A stretch of 15,733 bases of DNA from Leptospiraceae bacterium UBA2033 (GCA_002333425.1 DDBL01000025.1:1-15733), one strand, 5' to 3'; positions 1 to 8,922 are shown, counted from the stretch's first letter. Program-made: numbers and translations. Notes: generated by a model from the sequence alone, not told the origin.

Positions 1-1079
1 TCACCACTCATACTATTTATATTGTAAACATATTTTAAATTAATCGCAGAAAATATAAATACCGAAAAAACCAATAGGAATTGAGCTACAAATAAAAAAG
101 ATTGTAGCAATTTTTTATACATTCCATCAGTTGCTTTTTCTTTCCAAAGTTGAAAAATTCTATACAAAGGAAAATGGTTCCATTTTTTTTCCGGTTCTTC
201 TTCCAGATTTTGATTAATCAGAATAGGCCAGTATAGGAATAATATAATTGCATCACAAACGAGAAAAGCAAATTGAAGGAAAGTCAAACCTAAGTTCTGA
301 AATTTAGAAAACTTAATTTGCATCATGGATAGAATAATTATTGGTAACAGGTATAAAAAAAGCCATGTAATAAAAAGTGTAAAATATTTTTCCATTGCCG
401 TCAGGCTTTCTGAGAAAAGAGAGTTTAAGAAAAAAGAAGGCATTTGGTCTTCTTCTTTTATCCATAACTCTTTAGAAAAATCTTTTTCTAATGTCTTAGA
501 TTTTGTTATAACAAACTTTTGTTTAAACTTCCTGAGTAACCCTGTATGTATTTTCAGATTAAACAAAATATTAAGATGTGTTGCTATTAACAAAATAGGT
601 GTAATAAAGAAAAATCCGTATATTGGTATCGAAATTTTAATTATGGGAAGCTCGACAGGATTATTTAAAAGAATCATCAGGTCAGTTGTGCCGGCTACCG
701 TTATTAAAATATAAAAAAGGAACGAAAAGAATGATAAGAGCAGAGTTCTATTCAAATTAGATGAGCTATCTACTGCTTTTCGAAAAATGTCTTTATCTTT
801 ACTACTCCCTGTTTCTCCTGTCGCTTCTTTGTCTAGCTGCTCTATGATTTTAAACCATCTATTAATTTGTGCTTCGAGTCGATCTAATAGTACAACATTT
901 GAAGTATTTTCAGAGTTTTTTATTTCGTGATATCTCTGGAGAGAATAGAGAATACTATCATGGTCAGTTATATAAGTTAGTTTTTGAAAGCGAATATTCC
1001 ATTCTTTATCTTTAAAACAATCTGATTCTAAAAGTTCTTTTATTTTTTCTGATTTTCTTTCTTTATAGATTTTTTCCAT
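1..1079 (-). CDS. Multi-pass membrane protein, partial (runs off left edge)
   Basis: An uninterrupted minus-strand frame runs from an ATG at 1079-1077 to the window edge, giving 359 codons with no stop. An AAAGG ribosome-binding site lies about 6 nt before the ATG. The first 110 residues are charged and predicted cytoplasmic. Hydrophobic segments follow at about 111-130, 148-172, 232-253, 263-286 and 325-347. The stretch at about 130-172 (TTDL, then ELPI...IPIYGFF...P.LL...HLN) resembles the membrane domain I associate with the N-terminus of pentapeptide-repeat membrane proteins. If so, the missing C-terminal part should contain pentapeptide repeats, but none is visible here. No enzymatic motif is recognised. 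The coding call is strong because the frame stays open for over 1 kb in AT-rich DNA and has an RBS; the family call is tentative. Confidence 0.85.
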   Translation of the reverse strand, partial: MEKIYKERKSEKIKELLESDCFKDKEWNIRFQKLTYITDHDSILYSLQRYHEIKNSENTSNVVLLDRLEAQINRWFKIIEQLDKEATGETGSSKDKDIFRKAVDSSSNLNRTLLLSFFSFLFYILITVAGTTDLMILLNNPVELPIIKISIPIYGFFFITPILLIATHLNILFNLKIHTGLLRKFKQKFVITKSKTLEKDFSKELWIKEEDQMPSFFLNSLFSESLTAMEKYFTLFITWLFLYLLPIIILSMMQIKFSKFQNLGLTFLQFAFLVCDAIILFLYWPILINQNLEEEPEKKWNHFPLYRIFQLWKEKATDGMYKKLLQSFLFVAQFLLVFSVFIFSAINLKYVYNINSMSG

Positions 1080-1112
1080 CGTAGCCTTTAGTAATTTCTA
1101 ATTTTTTACAGG

Positions 1113-1144
1113 TTTTATCCTTTAAATCAGTAGTTTTCTGTCAA
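1113..1144 (-). promoter_or_regulatory. Candidate sigma-70 promoter of the partial membrane protein gene
   Basis: On the minus strand a perfect TTGACA (-35) lies at 1144-1139. A GATAAA (4 of 6 to TATAAT) lies at 1119-1114, giving a long spacer of 19 nt. It is about 35 nt upstream of the start codon at 1079. The perfect -35 is the only strong part, so this is a sequence match and not a demonstrated promoter. Confidence 0.3.
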
Positions 1145-1262
1145 GCCGGTATTTTGTGAATGGAAAAAGAATTTATTTGAAACTAACGTATTTCCCTGAA
1201 ATAAAATCTTTATTTTAAAATTTTAAAAATATGCAAATATTATAGGCATTATTATGACTAAG

Positions 1263-4196
1263 TTAATTTTTAAGGATATAAACTTTCATATTTCCTTTTC
1301 CCTTAACTTCAATTTCGCCCCTTGATACAAATTTGAATTTATGTTTTAATTTTTTATAGGTAAATTCGGTTACTTGAATTTTTCCAGCTAGTCCACTTGA
1401 TTCCATCCTGCTTGCCGTATTAACCGCATCGCCCCACAAATCATAAATGAATTTATGCTCCCCGATTACACCAGCAACAACTTCTCCCGTGTTAATGCCA
1501 ATTCGCATAGATAAATTTGATCCCTGTGATTGATTGAAATCTTCAATTTCACTTAACATTCTAATTCCAAGTTCAATTACTAACTCTGCATGGTTGGGTT
1601 GGATCTGTGGAAGTCCAGCAACAGCCATATAACAATCACCGATTGTTTTTATTTTTTCTACTTTTAATTCCATTGAAATTCTATCGAATCGACTAAATAA
1701 ATCATTTAATTTAGAAACAAGTTCGGAAGGAGTTACAGTTTGAGAAAGTTTAGTAAAACCAACAATGTCCGCAAATAAAATAGTTGCTTCACTGAAAGAA
1801 TCGGCGATTTTCGATTCTCCTCCTTTTAACCTCTCTGCAATATCTTTTGGTAAAATATTGAGTAGTAACCGCTCAGAAACATCTTTTTCATCGCGCAATT
1901 CTTTGGTTCTAATTTTTACTAAATTTTCTAATTTTATATTTTCTTGTTTAATTCGAAAGACTCGATAGGAATAAAAACTATAAGAGAAAAGAAAAATTGA
2001 AAGAATTAAAATAGTTCTAAACCACCAGGTATTCCAAAATGCTGGTTTGATTGTAACTTTTACTTCATCCCAATTTTTACTTTCCACCCCATCATCGTTT
2101 AGTCCGAACACTCTAAAAGTATAATTTCCAGGTTTTAAATTATAATAAGTATATTGATTTAATTCTTGATATTGAGTTTGTTCTAAATTTTCTTTTTGAA
2201 AAATAAATTTATACTTGGTTCTATCTGGATTAAGGAAACTCAAAGTTGCCGCACTAAGTTGAATGCTATTCTCATCGTGGTCAAATTCTACACTCTTAAA
2301 TTCATTAATGACTTTTTTCTTATTTGTCGTTAGTTTAGTAAAATACACAGGTGGCTTAATTTCATTTTTATAAATTTGTTCAAAATTAATTATAGATAGG
2401 CCTTCGCTTGATCCTACATATAAAGCTTTATTGTCTACCTCAATGGAATTGTAGTGAGAAAAGTCGCCAGCTAAACCTTCATTCTTATCGAAAGTAGTTA
2501 GCTCTTTATTAAAATATCTCACAACTCCTTTACTTGTCCCAATCCAAATCGCATTATTATTCTGAATTGCAAGACTAACAATTTGTTTCGATGGAATACC
2601 TTGGTCTGTTGTTAATACCTCTCTATTATTTTCATTCTGAATAACGACTCGATCATCCCCAAGAATAAAATGTTTTTCGGAAATCGCTAGGAAATTTTGA
2701 ATTTTCAGAATATCAAATTCTTCTTTTTTTAAGAGCAGCGTATACTTTGCTTTCTCGTTATATTTGATTATTAAATCTGAACACTGCAAATAAAGATTTG
2801 CTTTCGATTGATCTGTTGAAATTCGATAGATAATACCACTGATAAGTTCCTTGGGAATTTCATTGTCAGCTTCTTCGAGAGATTTGAGATTGAGGCTAAT
2901 GAGAACATTATCATTCATTAAAACATATATTTTATAATTGTACTCAACAAGAGCATAAACATTTACTTTGCCCGTTTTCTTAAATTCAAAATTATGCATT
3001 TTATTATTTTCATAATATAGCAACTGTTCACCAGTTCCAATCCAAATTCTATTTCGGCTATCTTCAATAATTGCTCTCACTCGATTAATCGAACGATTCT
3101 TTACTTTTGAAAAGTAACTAAACTTTTCATTTTCGTATAATGTAATATTATTTTGTGTTCCAAGCCATAAGCGATTTTTAGAATCCTTAAAAATAGATCT
3201 AACACTTGGGTCAGTTAGACCATCGGCAGAATTATAATCAGTAACCTTTCTTAGATAATATTTGATTAAGCCCAATCCGTAAGTACCTAACCAAACATTT
3301 CCCTCCTCATCAATCAAACAGCTATTTAGATTTTCTGTGTTGTATTTTTCATATTTAGTTTTATCGAAAAAATAAGAGCCTCTAGTCTGAGAGAAAAAAA
3401 ATAATCTGCCGATAGAAGGACTTTTACATATGATAATATTTTTTTGATTGATAGAGTTTAATTTTATGTTAGAAAAATGATCTAAAATTTTATGTTCAAA
3501 GTTTGATAGGTTAAATTCATATAAGCCTGAATTTCGAAACGAGGCAATGACTTTATCAGAGTTATCATCATATTCAATAGAAATAACTTCATCTTTTTTA
3601 TATACATGATTAATAACTTTATGATCATTTAAAATATAAATGCCATCTTGCTTAGTGCCAATCCAGATATTATTTTCTTTGTCTGAATAAATAGTTGTTA
3701 CAGAAATGCCAACCATTTCTTTTACCATGTGAAACTCTTCTGATTTAAAGTATGTCAGTCCATTTGTTGTTCCAATATAGATCTCACCGGAATTTGTTTC
3801 TTTAATTGTTCTAATATCGTTTCCAACTAAATTGGAGTTGTCTTTACTGAGAAAATTTTGAAATTCCTCCTCTCTTAGCCTACTGAGTCCAAATTCAGTA
3901 CCTATCCAAACGTGATTATTTTTATCAACCTCTAAAGAGCGAATCGCATCAAATACTAAGCCATCCCTCATAGTCCATTGTCTGAATTCCTTTCCATCAT
4001 AACGATTTAATCCACCATAAGTACCAATCCATAAAAATCCTTTTTTGTCCTTTATCATGGAACTAACGATATTATGCGACAATCCCTCAGATGAGTTTAT
4101 TTTTTTAAATATATAAGAGTCTTTTTGTGGGAAGGAAAACAAGGAACTTTTTAAAATAATTACGTAGACCAGAAGAAAAATTAATTTTTGAAACAT
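1263..4196 (-). CDS. Class III adenylyl cyclase with periplasmic two-component-regulator propeller
   Basis: A 977-residue sensor cyclase predicted to make cAMP from ATP in response to an extracytoplasmic signal. It has a signal-like hydrophobic N-terminus (1-23). About 11 propeller blades with W-I/L-G-T motifs follow over roughly 30-600 (for example WIGTYGGL and WIGTEFGL), consistent with two stacked Reg_prop beta-propellers. A Y_Y_Y-type Ig-like domain lies at about 640-715, then one membrane helix at about 725-746, a coiled linker and the catalytic domain from about 804 to the end. Metal-binding Asp810 (FADIVGFT) and Asp854 (TIGD) are present. Lys850 and Asp919 match the adenine-specifying pair, and Asn926 and Arg930 the transition-state pair, so the specificity should be ATP rather than GTP. 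An AGG ribosome site lies 7 nt before the ATG. Propeller plus Y_Y_Y architecture is best known from Bacteroidetes hybrid histidine kinases; here it drives a cyclase. The ligand is unknown. Confidence 0.93.
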   Translation of the reverse strand: MFQKLIFLLVYVIILKSSLFSFPQKDSYIFKKINSSEGLSHNIVSSMIKDKKGFLWIGTYGGLNRYDGKEFRQWTMRDGLVFDAIRSLEVDKNNHVWIGTEFGLSRLREEEFQNFLSKDNSNLVGNDIRTIKETNSGEIYIGTTNGLTYFKSEEFHMVKEMVGISVTTIYSDKENNIWIGTKQDGIYILNDHKVINHVYKKDEVISIEYDDNSDKVIASFRNSGLYEFNLSNFEHKILDHFSNIKLNSINQKNIIICKSPSIGRLFFFSQTRGSYFFDKTKYEKYNTENLNSCLIDEEGNVWLGTYGLGLIKYYLRKVTDYNSADGLTDPSVRSIFKDSKNRLWLGTQNNITLYENEKFSYFSKVKNRSINRVRAIIEDSRNRIWIGTGEQLLYYENNKMHNFEFKKTGKVNVYALVEYNYKIYVLMNDNVLISLNLKSLEEADNEIPKELISGIIYRISTDQSKANLYLQCSDLIIKYNEKAKYTLLLKKEEFDILKIQNFLAISEKHFILGDDRVVIQNENNREVLTTDQGIPSKQIVSLAIQNNNAIWIGTSKGVVRYFNKELTTFDKNEGLAGDFSHYNSIEVDNKALYVGSSEGLSIINFEQIYKNEIKPPVYFTKLTTNKKKVINEFKSVEFDHDENSIQLSAATLSFLNPDRTKYKFIFQKENLEQTQYQELNQYTYYNLKPGNYTFRVFGLNDDGVESKNWDEVKVTIKPAFWNTWWFRTILILSIFLFSYSFYSYRVFRIKQENIKLENLVKIRTKELRDEKDVSERLLLNILPKDIAERLKGGESKIADSFSEATILFADIVGFTKLSQTVTPSELVSKLNDLFSRFDRISMELKVEKIKTIGDCYMAVAGLPQIQPNHAELVIELGIRMLSEIEDFNQSQGSNLSMRIGINTGEVVAGVIGEHKFIYDLWGDAVNTASRMESSGLAGKIQVTEFTYKKLKHKFKFVSRGEIEVKGKGNMKVYILKN

Positions 4197-4250
4197 TTTA
4201 TAACCTATTTTAAAAAATGAATTCGAATCATTTTTTAGTAAATGAAATTT

Positions 4251-4286
4251 TTACTTTCACTGAAAAATATTTTTCAGTGAAAGTAA
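4251..4286. terminator. Perfect 36-nt palindrome, probable terminator hairpin
   Basis: Two 18-nt arms (TTACTTTCACTGAAAAAT and its exact reverse complement) meet without a spacer. The palindrome starts 8 nt beyond the last stop of the thiolase remnant (TAA at 4297-4295, minus strand) and lies about 55 nt upstream of the cyclase start at 4196. The likeliest role is the original transcription terminator of the thiolase gene. No T-run follows the stem on either strand, so it is not a canonical intrinsic terminator. A protein-binding operator for the cyclase gene is the alternative. Confidence 0.5.
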
Positions 4287-4294
4287 GCCCACTT

Positions 4295-4507
4295 TTACAG
4301 AGCCTTAACAACAGTCACAATACCCTGCTATACGGATAGTGCACAACCGAGAATTACATCGTCAATAGCCATAGACGAAATCTTATTTCTCTCAACCAAG
4401 TTTTGGATAACGATAGCCGCCAGATCATCCGGTCGAATGTTTTTTAATGCACCTTTGTATTTTCCAAAGGGTGTTCTAAGTCCGTCTACTATTACTGCTT
4501 TTTTCAT
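4295..4507 (-). pseudogene. Thiolase (acetyl-CoA acetyltransferase) remnant
   Basis: From the ATG at 4507 the frame encodes a textbook thiolase N-terminus (MKKAVIVDGLRTPFGKYKGA..., then RPDDLA, then DDVILGC). It ends at an amber codon (4330-4328) after 59 residues, against about 390-430 for a functional thiolase. The catalytic Cys (near residue 90), His and C-terminal Cys regions are absent. After the amber the same frame continues with QGIVTVVKAL and a TAA at 4297-4295. This resembles the tail after the C-terminal GGGQG motif of thiolases, which suggests one large internal deletion joining the two gene ends, though that reading is inference. The ATG overlaps the stop of the upstream channel gene (ATGA) and has a good GGAAAG ribosome site. 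Residual translation of a 59-residue peptide is possible but unlikely to be catalytic. Confidence 0.8.
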
Positions 4508-6441
4508 GCTTTGACTTTCCTAATTTTATATTCGCTTTCTTCCAGATAAATGAGTTTATCTTCTGGTTTGATTATTTTATCCTTTTTGGGGTTTAATAAT
4601 ATTAACTGCGAGTTAGAATCAATGTAACCAATCAAAATCCAGTTTTTTTGTTTGTACAGATTTTCTAAAATTGTCTGAAATTCCAGAGCTTGGTTTGTAA
4701 AACTGGAAAGTGGTTTGATGTCTAAATCAATTCCGCCTTTTTGTAAAAGTTGCTCATAAATTTGTAGTATTCCAGGGTTAATCAATTCCATACTGAGAAT
4801 TTTTGCTACTATAAGATTTCCTAGCACATAATTAAAATTAGACTCAGGAATCTTTTTAACAATTTCTTCGTTTTCTGGATTTTGAATTTCACATAAAATT
4901 TGGTATTTGTATTTATCTGGATTTTTTTTCTTTAAATGAATCAATTTCAAGATTTTAAAAAGAGTATCTGTATCTTCTTGGGAGTCATTTACACTAGAAG
5001 AAATTTCTTCAGAGGAAAGAACTAAAATTTTATCGAACTTTTCAAGTGGAATTTTTTCGATGATTTCTTTTTCTGAGCTAAATTCACAGGCATGAATCAT
5101 GATCTCATTTTTTTTAGTTTGTGAGTTTGTAGGAGAAATCTTTTTTGCCCATTTGATATCAGACTTATTTGCATAAATGGAAATTTGTTTCTCAATTTTT
5201 TCAAACTCTTCGATTACATAAAGTAAACGGGAGTTCATTCCTATGATAGCGATTGACTCTCCTTGTTCCTTTTCTTTAGTTTTAGAAATAAAATCTAAGG
5301 AAATATTTTGAATGTTAGCTTCTTTCTCTTTCCAAATAATATCCTTCTCGGATTCCGCAATTAATATCAAGTCATCCATTTCACCTAGCACAAAATCGGA
5401 AGTAGGCGCAAGAATAACAGTATGATTTCGCCTAACTCCGATTGGAATAGCTAGAGGATAAGAAAGCATAGCCGTTTCAAATGTTTTTCCTAAGTATTTT
5501 GTAGATCTATGAAAATAGATTTCATTACCCTCGTAACTTAGAAGTTCATGAAAAATGGAATAATAGTGTGGATTTAAAAGTAAAAGGGAAATAAACTTTG
5601 CGTTGTAGTAGTTTTTATTAAAAAACACTACATTCTTATCAGGAATGTATTCTAGATATTCACTATTTTCGATTTCATTAAAATTTAATAAAATAGGAAT
5701 AGAAGTTTTTTGATTTTCCAGAAGAAGAGAGTGAAGAGAGATAAAGGTTTTTATTACATAAGAATCCTCTGTTAAATAATTCACTTCCTGTTTTTCATTT
5801 GAATTATAAAAAACAAGAATTGCCTTTGCATTTTCTAAATTCAACCTTCTTAAATCGGATGATTTATAAGACGCACCAGTTCGAAAAAGTATTTCGAGAT
5901 TGCGGTTAATCTTTGTTAGTTGAATAGCATCGTCTATTGGTTCTTCACTTAGGACAATTACGATTAACCTCTTCTCTTCGGTTTTGCAATAAAGATTTAA
6001 TTCAGATAAAATCGAAGGAACCAGTGCATTCCAACCAAGAATTGCGATTGCGTCATTTTCATGAACTTTCCCAGTTCCACGTTTTATCTCATCAAAATAA
6101 GAGTGAATGGTCGAAACCACAATCGCAATGATAATCCCATTAAAGATAACAATACCAATGAATGTAAGAAGTAACGAAAGAGTTTTGATAAAAGTAGATT
6201 CATTCTGAATTGTATAAAGACTATCAGGACCTAAAAGAGAAAGAAGTGCAAACCAGAAAACATTTCCTTGTTCAAACTTCACGTCTGTCAGATAAAAAAT
6301 ACATCCGAAAATAAAAACAAAACTCAGTGCAATTAAAAACAAAAACAGTAACTGTCGACCAACCGATTTGGTTAACTGCTTCTGGGAAAAATACCCAATC
6401 TTATCAGGAAAAAATCGTTCTAGAAATAATAAAAACTTCAT
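4504..6441 (-). CDS. CASTOR/POLLUX-type ion channel with two RCK-like domains
   Basis: A 645-residue membrane channel or channel-like protein. The N-terminus has a membrane helix at about 31-52, a pore-helix-like segment at about 61-79 and a second helix at about 83-111. Two nucleotide-binding (TrkA-N/RCK-like) domains follow, one opening at about 130 (AIAILGWN) and one at about 400 (SIAIIGMN). The order of two helices around a P-loop, the phrase GTGKVHEND before the first Rossmann strand, and the length fit the CASTOR/POLLUX family, whose plant members are nuclear-envelope cation channels; bacterial roles are poorly defined. The pore segment reads SLLGPDSL and lacks the TVGYG potassium filter, so selectivity cannot be predicted. 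The gene follows the TonB receptor by 59 bp and overlaps the thiolase remnant by 4 nt. No clear ribosome-binding site precedes the ATG, which lies in the loop of a long inverted repeat. Confidence 0.85.
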   Translation of the reverse strand: MKFLLFLERFFPDKIGYFSQKQLTKSVGRQLLFLFLIALSFVFIFGCIFYLTDVKFEQGNVFWFALLSLLGPDSLYTIQNESTFIKTLSLLLTFIGIVIFNGIIIAIVVSTIHSYFDEIKRGTGKVHENDAIAILGWNALVPSILSELNLYCKTEEKRLIVIVLSEEPIDDAIQLTKINRNLEILFRTGASYKSSDLRRLNLENAKAILVFYNSNEKQEVNYLTEDSYVIKTFISLHSLLLENQKTSIPILLNFNEIENSEYLEYIPDKNVVFFNKNYYNAKFISLLLLNPHYYSIFHELLSYEGNEIYFHRSTKYLGKTFETAMLSYPLAIPIGVRRNHTVILAPTSDFVLGEMDDLILIAESEKDIIWKEKEANIQNISLDFISKTKEKEQGESIAIIGMNSRLLYVIEEFEKIEKQISIYANKSDIKWAKKISPTNSQTKKNEIMIHACEFSSEKEIIEKIPLEKFDKILVLSSEEISSSVNDSQEDTDTLFKILKLIHLKKKNPDKYKYQILCEIQNPENEEIVKKIPESNFNYVLGNLIVAKILSMELINPGILQIYEQLLQKGGIDLDIKPLSSFTNQALEFQTILENLYKQKNWILIGYIDSNSQLILLNPKKDKIIKPEDKLIYLEESEYKIRKVKA

Positions 6442-6463
6442 AAAGCTAAATTATTTCTAGAAC
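6417..6463 (-). promoter_or_regulatory. Start-codon stem-loop of the channel gene
   Basis: Two perfect 14-nt inverted arms (GTTCTAGAAATAAT and ATTATTTCTAGAAC) flank a 19-nt loop containing the channel ATG at 6441-6439. In the mRNA the initiation codon would sit in the loop, with codons 4-8 forming the 3' arm. No Shine-Dalgarno sequence is visible in the loop or 5' arm. The structure could control translation initiation, or act as a DNA operator at the junction between the TonB receptor and channel genes. The geometry is seen directly; the function is inferred. Confidence 0.5.
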
Positions 6464-6500
6464 AAAAACTTAAAACTTAATTTTATATAGAATATTTCTT

Positions 6501-8921
6501 TTATAACTCAAAAGACACGCCGAAATTAATTTGTCTAGTTGCTCCCGGATGAATACCAATAGGAAGTCTTCCCGAAACGTAAATTCTATCCTGTAAATTT
6601 TTCCCAACTACAAAGACAGACCATTTTTTTTCTGGATTTTTATAACCGATAGACGCATTAACAAGACCAACTGCGGGCATAATCCCTGTATTCCCGTCGG
6701 GAGTTTCGTCGTTTGTGTTCCAGATATTTGCATAACTAATTCCATTAAATTCTTTTACTTCTAATGCACCTGGTTTCATATTTCGATAGGTGGAAAGGGA
6801 AGTGTATTGTTTTGCAATATGTTGGTATTCTCCTCTTGCATAAAATCCATTTTTCAATCTAAGCCCAAGGGCAATTGTATAAACATCTTCCGGTACATAA
6901 GGGAGATGCCTTCCATTTGTATCAGGATTCACCAGTCGTCCGTTTTGATCAAGAAGCACTAGAGGACGATTGATAAGTTGGATTCTATTTTCAGAATCAA
7001 TCACATGCGGATAACGTTCGTATGTCTCGTTTTTTGCATTGATCTTGGAGTAGATTAAATCGAGTGGAATTTCCATATTTGTGTTAAAGAATTTTCCAAA
7101 ATCAAATGTAATCGAATTTTCAAATCCTTTGTGACTGCTTTTACCAGTATTGATAGGTCGCGTACCTGTCTCGTTTGAAACTTCAGCAGTATCAATCACT
7201 TGGTCTCTAAAACTCATCATATAAATGGCAGTTTCTAAAAATAAATACTTGGTTACATCTCCTCTAAAACCAGTTTCATAATTCGTTGCAGTCTCGGCAC
7301 CTAAACGATAGTCTTCTCCGTAAGGACTAATTGCTGTTCCAAATGTTGGCGGCGAAAAGCTCTTATGCGCTCCCGCAAACCAAGTAAACTCATTTGTAAT
7401 ATCATAAGTAATCCCAAAACCAGGAAGCAAAATCTTAGTGTAACTTTCTGTTCCTTTGTCCACAAGAAGAATATCTCCTACACTAGTTGCAAGTCGATCT
7501 CGAACGTCACGCGCCGTAGCTTTTCTTCTCTTTGTATAAATTCCTTGGTTCACATGTTCATAACGAATCCCAGGGATTAACTTCAATTTGTCGGTAACAG
7601 AAATTCTATCTTGCAGATAAACAGCGTAAGCCCTAATTGTTCTATCTTGTTGGCTATAAGGAATTCCATCTCGGATAAACGGGTAATTAAACGGTGCATA
7701 AGTCTGTTTGAAATTTACTTTATTCATCTCTCCATGAATTCGCACGCCAGCATCAATATCATTTTTCATACCAAACAATTCAACGCTTGCCTCTAACTTG
7801 GATTCAATTCCTAAAGTAGAAAATCCCTGGTTACGCATCGGAGCTGTTCCACGCATATACATAATATCCCCAGGTCGATTTCCAATTGGTGCAGGAGCGT
7901 ATGTAGCATACACGTCATTAGGCGCAAGTGCGGGTGTTCCTTGCTCGGTTAAATTATTGTAGCCGAAATCTTGTCGTTGCCAATCTCTTCTCGCACTAGT
8001 CCCATAAAGTTTGGTAACAATTCTACTTCTTTCGTTAATTTGGTATTCATGCCCAAGGACAACCGAACTTCTATCTAGTTCTTTTACATCAAACTCAGCA
8101 GGATTGATTTTGTAATTTTTCCAGAATAGCCCTTGCGTCAAACCATGATAACTCGCTCTAGATTTTTGTTCGTTGTATCCGAGTTTTAAAGTGATCGTAT
8201 GTTTTTCATTTATTTCGTGTGCTAATTTTAAGTAAAAATCATTCGCATGAAAAGAATTATAATCTCTATATCCATTTCCTTTTTTATGGAGAAAAGAAAC
8301 GTCTACGGATGTTTTACCCCAAGTGCCACCATACTGAGTAAAATTAGACACATAACCATTATTACCCGCAACTGTCTTATTGGAAAAAGTAGGAGTTCTT
8401 GGAGCTTTGCGAGTAACAAAGTTAATCACCCCACCAATAGTAGAAGGTCCAAATAAAATAGAGCCAGATCCTTTTACCACTTCTACTCTTTGCATCCTAT
8501 CAATATTTGGAAAGTAATAACTTTCCGGTTGACCGTAGGGGCTAAGAGATGTTAGTACCCCATCTTCCAAAAATAAAGTTTTTCTAGACTCTTCATTGCT
8601 AACTCCACGAAAAGAGATATTCGGTGTTAGCCCCGCTGAGTCCATAAACCTTGTAGATGCTCCAGGAACTCTTCTTAAAATTTCCATTGCATCTACTGGT
8701 TGTGTTTCGTCTAAAAACTTTTTAGAAACAACTGTCGCAGATCCTGGAATTTTTTTTAGGCTGTCTTTGTTTTCACCGATCACATCAATTCTTGTTTTTT
8801 CGGAGAGTTTTTCCCATTTTTCTTTGATTTCCTCTCTTGTAAGAGGTTTATTTTCCTTCTCCTGTGCGAACATAGGAAAGGTGAGTATAATGAAAAATAA
8901 AATTTTTACTGAATAATGCAT
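6501..8921 (-). CDS. FecA-like TonB-dependent outer-membrane receptor
   Basis: An outer-membrane beta-barrel importer powered by TonB-ExbBD, probably for a ferric chelate. From the chosen start it has 806 residues. A signal peptide is predicted (MHYSVK, hydrophobic stretch, cleavage after MFA). A TonB-box-like RIDVIGE lies at about 44-50 and a plug domain at about 55-165, with the FecA-like phrases RRVPG, LFLEDG, SPYGQPE, RVEVVKGSGSI and GGVINFVTR. A long barrel fills the rest and ends FGVSFEL. The start at 8921 is preferred to the in-frame ATG at 8942 because the latter overlaps the imelysin gene by 20 nt and adds an acidic stretch before the signal peptide. With this choice the gap to the upstream stop is 1 nt, so translational coupling is likely. 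The substrate is unproven; similarity suggests iron dicitrate or a siderophore. In L. interrogans, from memory, a FecA-type receptor lies beside lruB. Confidence 0.93.
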   Translation of the reverse strand: MHYSVKILFFIILTFPMFAQEKENKPLTREEIKEKWEKLSEKTRIDVIGENKDSLKKIPGSATVVSKKFLDETQPVDAMEILRRVPGASTRFMDSAGLTPNISFRGVSNEESRKTLFLEDGVLTSLSPYGQPESYYFPNIDRMQRVEVVKGSGSILFGPSTIGGVINFVTRKAPRTPTFSNKTVAGNNGYVSNFTQYGGTWGKTSVDVSFLHKKGNGYRDYNSFHANDFYLKLAHEINEKHTITLKLGYNEQKSRASYHGLTQGLFWKNYKINPAEFDVKELDRSSVVLGHEYQINERSRIVTKLYGTSARRDWQRQDFGYNNLTEQGTPALAPNDVYATYAPAPIGNRPGDIMYMRGTAPMRNQGFSTLGIESKLEASVELFGMKNDIDAGVRIHGEMNKVNFKQTYAPFNYPFIRDGIPYSQQDRTIRAYAVYLQDRISVTDKLKLIPGIRYEHVNQGIYTKRRKATARDVRDRLATSVGDILLVDKGTESYTKILLPGFGITYDITNEFTWFAGAHKSFSPPTFGTAISPYGEDYRLGAETATNYETGFRGDVTKYLFLETAIYMMSFRDQVIDTAEVSNETGTRPINTGKSSHKGFENSITFDFGKFFNTNMEIPLDLIYSKINAKNETYERYPHVIDSENRIQLINRPLVLLDQNGRLVNPDTNGRHLPYVPEDVYTIALGLRLKNGFYARGEYQHIAKQYTSLSTYRNMKPGALEVKEFNGISYANIWNTNDETPDGNTGIMPAVGLVNASIGYKNPEKKWSVFVVGKNLQDRIYVSGRLPIGIHPGATRQINFGVSFEL

Positions 8922-8922
8922 A

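Noticed and set aside
325..714. 129-codon plus-strand ORF
   Set aside because: It lies antisense within the open minus-strand frame 1-1079, which is longer, has a ribosome site and encodes clear membrane segments.
1160..1262. Possible terminator after the cyclase gene
   Set aside because: Only weak AT-rich complementarity (TTTATTT/AAATAAA and TTTTAAAA runs), with no GC stem or proper T-run.
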